DNA from: Bacteroidales bacterium
GTDB lineage: Bacteria; Bacteroidota; Bacteroidia; Bacteroidales; UBA932
Direction of reading: 5' to 3'
NCBI GenBank assembly: GCA_017959005.1
Contig: JAGDBO010000017.1
Span: 1 to 64,000 of the forward strand
DNA: 64,000 nt
Part shown: piece by piece, positions 7,693 through 15,216 of the stretch
Position numbering within the stretch: position 1 is the first letter of the stretch
Layout: every line of letters starts with the position of its first letter
Program-made: the position numbers and the translations under genes
Notes under the pieces: model-generated
What the model was told of the DNA's origin: nothing
Seen by the model: only the letters and a program-made list of their open reading frames with translations
The model's database searches: none

Positions 7693-10509
7693 TTATCTTC
7701 TACCTCTTCCGCCTCCTGGAGGAGGACCCATAAATCCGCCACCTCTACGTGCATCACGCATACTCTTTCCGCCGAATGATCCGAATCTGAAGGTAAGAGA
7801 GAACATAAGGTAACGTCCTAATGTATTGTTGGTTACATCCTCAAAGTAGTTTTCAGAGGTGTTTCTGTATGTATTGCGTGACTTGTTGAGAATATCGTAA
7901 CACTTTACTTTAAAGGTAAATGCGTTGTGATAGAAGGTCTTGGATATTTCACCGTTCCAGAGGGTCTGACTCTTACCGTAACCGGAAGAGTAGCCGTTGT
8001 ACCAGCGGTAAGTGATATCTGAAGTGATGTTGAAGGTCTTAAGGAATGTCCAGTTTACAGAAGCGGTTGCTCTGTTTTGCCAAGTGCGCACATCATCCAT
8101 TGTCTTAACGCTGTATCTTGCATCTCTCATACCGGTGCCGCCTCCAATTGCAGCTTCAAAGTTATCCAATCTGTAGGAGAGACGGGTATTGAGGTTTATA
8201 TTGAGACTCTTGGTTTCATTCTCCGCAAAGTCTCCTGCAGTGGCAACATAACTGAACTGGTTGCCATAGGAAATCATTGTAAATACGTTGATTGTGAAAT
8301 CACTCTTTGCAATCTTGGAGTTGAAGAATATTCTGGATGAAATATTGTAAACGCCCTTGTCTGCATTTATGTATTTGCTGTACTGAATTCCCTCCGGAGA
8401 GTATCTCTTCTGATTGATGATGCTCTTGGATGTGTACTTGAAATCTACAGAGGCTCCAAAGAAGCTGAATGTCTGACGGTTGTTGCTTCTATACTCAGAA
8501 CTTATCTGATGAGAGAATGAAGGATTCAAGGTTGGATTTCCCTCCTGAACGTAGAGCGGGTTGGAATTATCCGGAATAGGAAGCAACTGGTTCAAAGAAG
8601 GTTGCTGTGTTCTGCCCCAGTAGGAGAAACGGAAGAACTTAGACTCTGAAATTCTGTAATCCAGTCTTGCAGATGGAGAGAAGTTGGTTACAGTATAAGA
8701 GGTATCTCTTCCTCTTCCCTCACTTGTTGTCTTGGCCGGAGAAGCGGAGAATCCGAACATAAAGTTGTATTTCTCCTCCTGTTTTCTGAGAGCCAGCTCA
8801 AATCTCTGAGTTCTGAAGTTACCCATATACTTGCTTGAATAATCCTCATCATAGATATCATATCTATTGGTTTCAGGATCAAAATCATAGGTATTCTTGA
8901 CAGTATTTGAGTGGTTTATAGAGTATCTGTAAGATGCCTGGATGAAGTAGTTCTTTCCCAGTGGCTCGGTATAAGTTCCGTTAATTCCAATCTGATTGGA
9001 TCTCTGATTCTGATGATATGACTGGTCTACAACAGATGTCTGAGTAACATGGTTGTTGGTAAAGTAGTTTGTCTCAGAGATATTAAAACCGTCTGAAGAG
9101 TTGTTTGAGAAGCTGTAATTGATACGGAGTGTAAGGGTTCTGCCCGGCTTCCAGAGTCTCTGACGGAATACCAGACGTCCGCCAATCTGCTGGGAGTGAT
9201 TGTCTCCGTATGAGGTGCTGTATCCACGGTTGGTTGAATCCAAACCTCTGAGAGTGTTGTACTTGCTTAACTGGCTGAAATCTCCGTTTCCAAATCTTAC
9301 ATAAGGACGGAATATTATGGAGGTTGCATCAGATGGTGAGTACTCTATCTCAGCATCTGCACGGTGTCCGGTTGTTGCAGTTCTCTGCTCACCCATAGAC
9401 CAGCTGTACTGATTGAGATTTTCTGAAAGCATGGTTGTACGGTTCTTCTCCTCCTCAACAATCTTGTTTGAAGTGGAGACCAGGTAACTGCTATTTGCCT
9501 TGAGTTTCTTGTCATTAGACTCATAGTTGCCGTTGAAACCTCCCATCTTGGATCTGGTTACTCCGTTTCCGGTCCAGGAGAATCCTCCTCCCGGTCCTCT
9601 TCCCATACCCATTCCACCGGTACCGGAACTCATCATAACGCTCATCATAGAGCCTGCCATATCATTGAATCCACGGTTGTTGGTATTGTTGGCATTACCT
9701 ATAAAGCTGAGATTGAGGTTCTTGGTAAATCTTCCAATCATGGCTGAACCTTCATATCTCTTCTGGGTACCATAACCTCCGCCCATATTGCCAATCCAAC
9801 CGTCACTCATACCCTTCTTAAGGCTGAGGTCCAAAACCGTCTCCTCCTCACCGTCATCAATTCCTGTAAAGCGGGCCTCGTCACTCTTTCTCTCAACCAC
9901 CTTGAGTTTCTCTATAATCTTGGCTGGCAGGTTCTTGGAAGCAAGTTGAGGGTCATCCATGAAGAAGGTCTTACCATCTATCATAATCTTTGAGATGGTC
10001 TTTCCGTTTGCTGTTATGCTTCCGTCTTCTCCAATCTCAACGCCCGGAAGTTTCTTAAGGAGTTCCTCAAGCATATCTGTATCATTCACTTTGAATGCGT
10101 TGGCGTTGTACTCAATTGTATCCTGCTTAACCATCATCTGGTTTCCGGCAGCAGAAACTACAATGGCATTCAGCCTATTCTGACCGTTGAGATAGATGGT
10201 TCCCATATCATTCTCTCCCTTGTGAACGTCAAACACCTGCTTGTGCTGGCGGTATCCCACACATTCAATGGTTACGGTAGCTCTTCCTACCGGAGCGTTC
10301 TTGATAACCGCAAAACCGGTACTGTCTGTAAGTGCGTAACGCTTTACCTGTTGCTCTCCAATGTATTTGATAGACATTGTGGCAAACTCTACAGGACTCT
10401 TTGACAAACTGTCCAACACAATTACTTTCAACGGATTCTGAGAATAGCCCTTAAAAGAGAGAAGGGAAAAAAGTAATGTTATTGTAAGGAATAAAAAACC
10501 TTTCTTCAT
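7693..10509 (-). CDS. outer-membrane beta-barrel protein, TonB-receptor-like (paralogue 1)
   Basis: 938 aa with a signal peptide ending in GYSQ, a carboxypeptidase-like regulatory domain, a plug-like region (KLPGVEIGEDGSITANGKTI) and a large barrel. It aligns along its whole length with the next gene downstream, so the pair arose by tandem duplication. It differs by a Met/Gly-rich insert near residues 295-320 (GTGGMGMGRGPGGGFSW) and by a Gly/Arg-rich tail after the barrel's last strand (FRFGSFGG, then RRGGGFMGPPPGGGRGRR). A tail placed after the final strand is unusual for a barrel. Substrate unknown. Confidence 0.87.
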   Translation of the reverse strand: MKKGFLFLTITLLFSLLSFKGYSQNPLKVIVLDSLSKSPVEFATMSIKYIGEQQVKRYALTDSTGFAVIKNAPVGRATVTIECVGYRQHKQVFDVHKGENDMGTIYLNGQNRLNAIVVSAAGNQMMVKQDTIEYNANAFKVNDTDMLEELLKKLPGVEIGEDGSITANGKTISKIMIDGKTFFMDDPQLASKNLPAKIIEKLKVVERKSDEARFTGIDDGEEETVLDLSLKKGMSDGWIGNMGGGYGTQKRYEGSAMIGRFTKNLNLSFIGNANNTNNRGFNDMAGSMMSVMMSSGTGGMGMGRGPGGGFSWTGNGVTRSKMGGFNGNYESNDKKLKANSSYLVSTSNKIVEEEKNRTTMLSENLNQYSWSMGEQRTATTGHRADAEIEYSPSDATSIIFRPYVRFGNGDFSQLSKYNTLRGLDSTNRGYSTSYGDNHSQQIGGRLVFRQRLWKPGRTLTLRINYSFSNNSSDGFNISETNYFTNNHVTQTSVVDQSYHQNQRSNQIGINGTYTEPLGKNYFIQASYRYSINHSNTVKNTYDFDPETNRYDIYDEDYSSKYMGNFRTQRFELALRKQEEKYNFMFGFSASPAKTTSEGRGRDTSYTVTNFSPSARLDYRISESKFFRFSYWGRTQQPSLNQLLPIPDNSNPLYVQEGNPTLNPSFSHQISSEYRSNNRQTFSFFGASVDFKYTSKSIINQKRYSPEGIQYSKYINADKGVYNISSRIFFNSKIAKSDFTINVFTMISYGNQFSYVATAGDFAENETKSLNINLNTRLSYRLDNFEAAIGGGTGMRDARYSVKTMDDVRTWQNRATASVNWTFLKTFNITSDITYRWYNGYSSGYGKSQTLWNGEISKTFYHNAFTFKVKCYDILNKSRNTYRNTSENYFEDVTNNTLGRYLMFSLTFRFGSFGGKSMRDARRGGGFMGPPPGGGRGRR

Positions 10510-10558
10510 ATCTTTAAAAATTACAGCCGTTAGACTGAATTAAGTGTTCAATGTAAAA

Positions 10559-11251
10559 TTAATCAGCAGTTTTTTTTCTTCTGTTAATGCCTGTTATTGT
10601 TCTGGATGGATTTGCCTTTATAAAATCCTCCCATCCCGATTTGTGACCGGAACTCTTTATGTTTGAAACGCCCCCCTTTCCTACTCTTCTGCTAAGGGCT
10701 GCCCCCTTCTTTACAGAAGTGGCGGAGAGAGAGAGTTTGATATCTACCGTGGCAACCTTTGAGGAGAGGGTGTTGCTGCTGTAAAAGTGGCATAGCGCAA
10801 TGGCTACGGCATCTGTGGCATCCAGATATTTTACATCACAACTGAAGCCAAGAATTGCCTGAACCATAGAGGCCACCTGCTCCTTGGAGGCCGCACCTTT
10901 GCCTGTAACTGAGAGCTTTACGCTCCTTGGAGCATACTCAAAGATTGGAATATCCTTAAGCAGCGCTGCGGAGATAGCCGCTCCCTGAGCCCTTCCCAGT
11001 TTAAGCATGGTCTGAGGATTCTTTCCGTAGAAAGGTGCCTCAACAGCCATCTCATCCGGTCTGTATTTTCTCACAAGTTTGGAGACCTCCAGCAGAATCC
11101 TCTGAAGCACAAGGAAATGGGTCTCCTCCTTTTTAAGATTGATGACACCCAGTTCTTTAAGAGAGGGCTTATTGCCAATAACGGAAATAACCCCAAAACC
11201 TAAAATTCTGGTTCCGGGGTCAATTCCCAATATAACTCTCCTGGATGCCAT
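10559..11251 (-). CDS. ruvC: Holliday junction resolvase RuvC with C-terminal extension
   Basis: 230 aa. The endonuclease core is complete: Asp11 (GIDPGTRILGFG), Glu71 (AVEAPFYGKNPQ), Asp144 and Asp147 (YLDATDAVAIAL) are the four metal-binding acids. It cuts Holliday junctions with RuvAB during recombination. Typical RuvC is 160-190 aa; this one carries about 60 extra residues (from about 165) that are basic and Ser/Lys/Arg-rich, without a recognised domain. The start is 11 nt after the serS stop, so the two are probably co-transcribed. Confidence 0.95.
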   Translation of the reverse strand: MASRRVILGIDPGTRILGFGVISVIGNKPSLKELGVINLKKEETHFLVLQRILLEVSKLVRKYRPDEMAVEAPFYGKNPQTMLKLGRAQGAAISAALLKDIPIFEYAPRSVKLSVTGKGAASKEQVASMVQAILGFSCDVKYLDATDAVAIALCHFYSSNTLSSKVATVDIKLSLSATSVKKGAALSRRVGKGGVSNIKSSGHKSGWEDFIKANPSRTITGINRRKKTAD

Positions 11252-11262
11252 CTGCCTTACCG

Positions 11263-12537
11263 TTAATCTATATAGTCAAATCCGGTAAACGGTCTCAAGC
11301 AATCAGGAACTCTTATTCTGCCGTCCTCCATCTGGTTGTCCTCCAGAATTGCTGCAAGAATTCTAGGCAGAGCCAAAGAACTGCCGTTAAGAGTATGAGC
11401 AAGACGCATCTTGCCGTCATCATCCTTATATCTCAGTTTCAGACGGTTAGCCTGATATGTTTCAAAGTTGGAGACTGAACTTACCTCCAGCCAGCGGCCT
11501 TGAGCCTGGCTATAAACCTCAAAGTCATAAGTGATTGCAGAGGTGAAACTCATATCTCCTCCGCACAGACGGAGAATACGGTAAGGAAGACCCAACTCCA
11601 GAACCAGAGACTCCACGTGAGCTACCATTCCGTCCAGAGCCTTGTAAGACTCCTCAGGCAGAGCCAGTTGTACTATCTCAACCTTGTCAAACTGATGGAG
11701 ACGGTTCAAGCCTCTCACATCCTTTCCGTAAGAGCCTGCCTCACGGCGGAAGCACTGAGTGTAGGCCGTCATCTTGATTGGGAAGTCCTTCTTATTGACA
11801 ATGCAATCCCTATAGATATTGGTAACAGGAACCTCTGCAGTTGGAATCATATAGAACTTGTCCAGACCTACATAGTACATCTGCTCCCCCTTGTCCGGCA
11901 GCTGACCGGTACCGAATGCGGAATCCTCATTGACAACCAGAGGCGGCTGAACTTCAAGGTATCCCGCCTTGGTGTTGCGGTCCAAAAAGTATGAAATAAG
12001 GGCTCTCTGAATCTTTGCACCCTTGCCCAGATAGACTGGGAAACCTGCTCCGGTAAGTTTTACTCCAAGGTCAAAATCTATGATATTCAAATCTTTGGCA
12101 AGTTCCCAGTGAGGCTTTGCATTTGGAGGAAGAACAGCCTTATGACCACCCTCTTTAACAACTACGTTATCCTCAGCGGTTTTGCCCAGCGGAACCTGGC
12201 TGCAAGGAAGGTTTGGCAGAAGCACCAGCTAGTCCAACTGCTCCTTCTGCAACTGATCCAGAGTCTGCTGCAACTCTGCGGAACGGCTCTTAAGGGAAGA
12301 TACGCTCTTCTTTGCCTGCTCTGCCTCATCCTTTTTCCCCTCTTTCATCAGCATCCCGATACTCTTGGCGGTCTTGTTCTGCTCCGCAAGGTTGCTGTCC
12401 AACTCCGTCTGAACGGAGCGGCGCTGCTGATCCACCTTAAGGATATCCTCAACTATCTCCTTGGCATCAAAGTTTTTAACGGCCAGGCGCTCAATCACAA
12501 ACTGGGGATTCTCGCGCAATAATTTCAGTTCTAGCAT
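11263..12537 (-). CDS. serS: seryl-tRNA synthetase, interrupted by an in-frame TAG
   Basis: The reading frame from ATG 12537 to TAA 11263 would encode a full-length 424-residue SerRS, but codon 103 is TAG (12229-12231). The first part (102 aa) is the tRNA-binding coiled-coil arm. The second part is the class II catalytic domain with motif 2 (TQCFRREAGSYGKD) and motif 3 (GSSLALPRILAAILEDNQ). The frame is the same on both sides, so this is a point change (CAG to TAG would do it), not an indel. Either a base error, a real nonsense mutation, or a split enzyme restarting at the GTG at 12225 is possible. If split, the pieces are 12229-12537 and 11263-12225. Confidence 0.9.
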
Positions 12538-12561
12538 ATAGTAAATTGTTTAATTCAAAGT

Positions 12562-12592
12562 AAAAGGCGCCCCCGATCAAGCAAAGGACGCC
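12562..12592 (-). terminator. probable terminator between rpmA and serS
   Basis: On the minus strand GGCGTCC (12592-12586) pairs with GGGCGCC (12572-12566), with one G-T wobble, and is followed by TTTTA. The loop is 13 nt. It may end the rplU-rpmA transcript or only partly attenuate it before serS. Confidence 0.6.
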
Positions 12593-12631
12593 TCTCAAAC
12601 TCAATAATCAACGTAACGGTAAGCCTTGAGA

Positions 12632-12901
12632 TTAGCTCTTTGCCTCTTCCTTAGGGAGTACCGATACATAGGACTTACCTTCAGCCTTAACCTTGAAGGT
12701 AACGATTCCATCCGTCAAAGCAAAAAGAGTATGGTCTTTACCCATGCCTACGTTCTTGCCCGGATAGTGAACGGTACCCCTCTGGCGAACCAGAATGTTA
12801 CCGGCTTTGCACTCCTGGCCGCCAAAAATCTTGAGGCCAAGTCTTTTGCTCTGTGATTCACGGCCGTTCTTAGAACTACCTACACCTTTTTTGTGTGCCA
12901 T
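12632..12901 (-). CDS. rpmA: 50S ribosomal protein L27
   Basis: 89 aa, start [20 protein letters not shown], with the family core [21 protein letters not shown]27 sits near the peptidyl-transferase centre of the large subunit. The N-terminus begins directly with the functional sequence, with no Firmicutes-type cleavable leader. The gene follows rplU with an 11-nt gap, the usual L21-L27 pair. Confidence 0.97.
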   Translation of the reverse strand: MAHKKGVGSSKNGRESQSKRLGLKIFGGQECKAGNILVRQRGTVHYPGKNVGMGKDHTLFALTDGIVTFKVKAEGKSYVSVLPKEEAKS

Positions 12902-12912
12902 AACTTTTTACT

Positions 12913-13221
12913 TTAAGCTATTGATTCAATTTCCAGTCTGGTTAAATACTGACGGTGACCGTTCTTCTTGTCAAAACCCTTGTGGGCAATCTTCTTGAAT
13001 ACGATAACCTTGTTTCCTTTCAGGTGCTCAAGTACCTTTGCCTTTACGGCTGCACCTGCAACATACGGAGTCCCGACTGTAACCGCTCCGTCGTTGTCTG
13101 TCAACAGAACCTTATCAAAGGTAACGGTAGAACCTACCTCGTCTGAAAGACGGTGAACATAGATTTTCTTACCGGCCTCAACCTTAAACTGCTGACCTGC
13201 AATGTCTACAATTGCGTACAT
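12913..13221 (-). CDS. rplU: 50S ribosomal protein L21
   Basis: 102 aa, start [20 protein letters not shown], with the L21 signature near the C-terminus ([19 protein letters not shown]). It binds 23S rRNA in the large subunit. It is the first gene of the rplU-rpmA(-serS-ruvC) group. A consensus promoter at 13311-13341 predicts a leader of about 80 nt with a small AAAACTT/AAGTTTT hairpin just before the start, which may be autoregulatory; that is inference. Confidence 0.97.
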   Translation of the reverse strand: MYAIVDIAGQQFKVEAGKKIYVHRLSDEVGSTVTFDKVLLTDNDGAVTVGTPYVAGAAVKAKVLEHLKGNKVIVFKKIAHKGFDKKNGHRQYLTRLEIESIA

Positions 13222-13310
13222 ATTAGCAAAAACTTTTAAGTTTTGATAGCAAGCGGCCTGATTTACAGACTCTTATAAAAAGCTCCACTATCTTTTTCAT
13301 GTTAGGAGTG

Positions 13311-13341
13311 CAAAAGTAACGCATTTATTGAAAAATGCAAA
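13311..13341 (-). promoter_or_regulatory. rplU promoter (minus strand)
   Basis: On the minus strand TTTG (13341-13338), a 19-nt spacer and TACTTTTG (13318-13311) match the Bacteroidota promoter. It is interleaved with the divergent promoter of the ATPase gene. Confidence 0.75.
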
Positions 13342-13358
13342 ATTTTTCAGTAAATTTG
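13327..13358 (+). promoter_or_regulatory. promoter of the ATPase-sirtuin genes
   Basis: ATTG (13327-13330), a 20-nt spacer and TAAATTTG (13351-13358) fit the consensus with one mismatch in the -33 box. The predicted transcription start, about 13365, lies downstream of the first possible ATG (13335) and so argues for translation from 13380. Confidence 0.65.
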
Positions 13359-13379
13359 CTAGCCAATGCCCCAAAAAGT

Positions 13380-14486
13380 ATGGATTCAATTTCACCTTTT
13401 GAGTTCAACAACATTGTGACGGGGGATCAGTTCATAGGGCGTGAGAAGGAAGTCTCACGCCTAAAGGATTTGATTTCCAGGCACAAAAGTGTTGTAATCT
13501 ACGGTCCGCCAAAGATAGGCAAGAGATCTCTGGTCTTTAACGCCCTCTCTCAGATGGACCTTAGAGGGGAGAACATTGCCATCTGTGATATAGATATCTT
13601 CAATATCAGGCATATAGACAAGCTCTTAAAGCGCCTTGCCAAGCACGTCACCAACACCCTTTTTGAGACGGAGGAGGAGAAAAACCGCACCGTATCTACC
13701 TATTTAAAGGGTATTCCTCTCACGATGGATACCCGCAATGACCTTACGGAAAGGCAGATAAAGACGCTTCTGAACTACCCTCAGGCTGTGGCACAGCTTA
13801 AGAAGGTGCACCTCTATATCTATTTCCAGCAGTTCCAGGATCTTCTGCTCTTTGACAAGCCAATGAAGGTGCTCTCACTTTTGGAGACCGCCTTCTCTGA
13901 GTCTAAACAGGTTTCCTGCATAATTGTGGGAGACAAGCGCAACGCAATGGATTCCATCTTCAACCAGATGAACTTCTTCCGCAACCTGGTGACTGAGATA
14001 CCTTTAAAGCCTGTAAACAGGAAGGTCTTTGCCGAGTATATCTGCAACCGCTTTGAAAAGAGCGGCAAAAAGGCCTCAGCCAAAGAGGCTTGCACCATCT
14101 ATGACGCCGTGGGAGGAGACCCGTGGTACGTTCAGCACCTGGCGGAGATCTGTTATCTGATGACAAAAGAGGAGCTTACGCCGGAGATTGTAAACGAGGG
14201 CATCTCACACCTGCTGAACATTCATGACTACGAACTTCACAATACCATTTATGATTTGAGCACTCACCAGCTTCAACTTATCAGGGCTATACTCAACGGT
14301 GAGAGAAAGTTCAGTAAGACAGAGGTTTTGGAGAAGTATCACCTCAACTCCTCAGCCAACGTAAACAGGCTCAAGGAGGCTCTTACCAAGAAGGAGATTG
14401 TGACATTCGTCTCAAAAAATACAATAGAATTTAACGATACCCTGCTCAAACTCTGGTTTGAGAACTACTTCTTTAATGATGATTAA
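13380..14486 (+). CDS. AAA-type ATPase (archaeal-ATPase-like)
   Basis: 368 aa from the ATG at 13380; an upstream ATG at 13335 would add 15 residues but precedes the predicted transcription start. The sequence shows an N-terminal GREKEVSRL box, a Walker A motif GPPKIGKR (42-49), a probable Walker B segment around CIIVGD, and a C-terminal winged-helix-like region (FSKTEVLEKYHLNSSANVNR). This is the general plan of STAND/archaeal-type ATPases found widely in Bacteroidota; client and function are unknown. The sirtuin gene starts 9 nt downstream, so they are probably co-expressed. Confidence 0.8.
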   Translation: MDSISPFEFNNIVTGDQFIGREKEVSRLKDLISRHKSVVIYGPPKIGKRSLVFNALSQMDLRGENIAICDIDIFNIRHIDKLLKRLAKHVTNTLFETEEEKNRTVSTYLKGIPLTMDTRNDLTERQIKTLLNYPQAVAQLKKVHLYIYFQQFQDLLLFDKPMKVLSLLETAFSESKQVSCIIVGDKRNAMDSIFNQMNFFRNLVTEIPLKPVNRKVFAEYICNRFEKSGKKASAKEACTIYDAVGGDPWYVQHLAEICYLMTKEELTPEIVNEGISHLLNIHDYELHNTIYDLSTHQLQLIRAILNGERKFSKTEVLEKYHLNSSANVNRLKEALTKKEIVTFVSKNTIEFNDTLLKLWFENYFFNDD

Positions 14487-14495
14487 CAGATTGTT

Positions 14496-15191
14496 ATGGC
14501 AGAGAGAAAGAAAATAGCGGTATTAAGCGGTGCGGGCATAAGCGCAGAGAGCGGCATAAGCACCTTCAGAGACAGCAACGGCCTCTGGGAGAACTACAAG
14601 GTTGAGGAGGTGGCTACTGCTGAAAGTTGGTACTACTACGGCCGTAAGGAGTTGATGCTCAACTTCTACAATGCCAGAAGAAGAGACCTTAAGACAAAGG
14701 AGCCTAACCTTGCCCACAAGATTGTGGCGGAGCTGGAGAAGTGGTATGACGTTACCGTTGCCACCCAGAACATTGACAATCTGCATGAGAGAGGCGGCAG
14801 CACCAACATTATCCACCTGCACGGAGAGCTGACCAAGGCAAGGGGCGAGGATTCAGACTATTACAACACTATCGAGATAGGATATAATGATATTCACCTG
14901 GGGGATAAGAGCCCGCGGGGAGAGCAGCTGCGCCCTCACATTGTTTGGTTCGGGGAGCAGGTTCCGGAGCTGGAGAGAGCGGCAAGGGCTGTGCAAGAGG
15001 CGGATATCATGATAGTTGTGGGCACCTCTCTGGCCGTATACCCTGCGGCGGGACTGTTGGGTTACGCCAGAAGCAGTGCGGAAATTTACCTTGTAGACCC
15101 TGCGGATGTTCAGACCCATTACAGGTGCGAACACATTAAAGAGAAGGCTACCGTGGGTATGCAGAAACTGTTGGAAAGACTTAAAGGATAA
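14496..15191 (+). CDS. Sir2-family NAD-dependent deacylase without zinc cysteines
   Basis: 231 aa. NAD-binding and catalytic motifs are intact: GAGISAESGISTFRD near the N-terminus, TQNIDNLHERGG, and the catalytic His in HLHGE. FYNARRRD carries the Tyr-x-x-Arg pair that marks class III (SIRT5/CobB-like) sirtuins, which prefer succinyl or malonyl lysine. The segment after HLHGE that normally holds four zinc-binding cysteines contains none. Such zinc-less sirtuins are known in bacteria, so the protein is probably folded and active. It removes acyl groups from protein lysines in the cytoplasm. Confidence 0.9.
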   Translation: MAERKKIAVLSGAGISAESGISTFRDSNGLWENYKVEEVATAESWYYYGRKELMLNFYNARRRDLKTKEPNLAHKIVAELEKWYDVTVATQNIDNLHERGGSTNIIHLHGELTKARGEDSDYYNTIEIGYNDIHLGDKSPRGEQLRPHIVWFGEQVPELERAARAVQEADIMIVVGTSLAVYPAAGLLGYARSSAEIYLVDPADVQTHYRCEHIKEKATVGMQKLLERLKG

Positions 15192-15216
15192 TAAATTAAA
15201 TATATACACACACATT

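Noticed and set aside
12229..12231. TAG reassigned to glutamine in this genome (as in some phages)
   Set aside because: At least nine other genes here end properly at TAG (for example hisS, truA, GH9, M3 peptidase, DUF3078, DUF58). Reading through these would add unrelated residues after clearly complete C-termini.
15106..15216. Longer N-terminus for the BACON lipoprotein, overlapping the sirtuin gene
   Set aside because: The signal peptide and lipobox begin at the ATG at 15217; the upstream part is sirtuin coding sequence in another frame.
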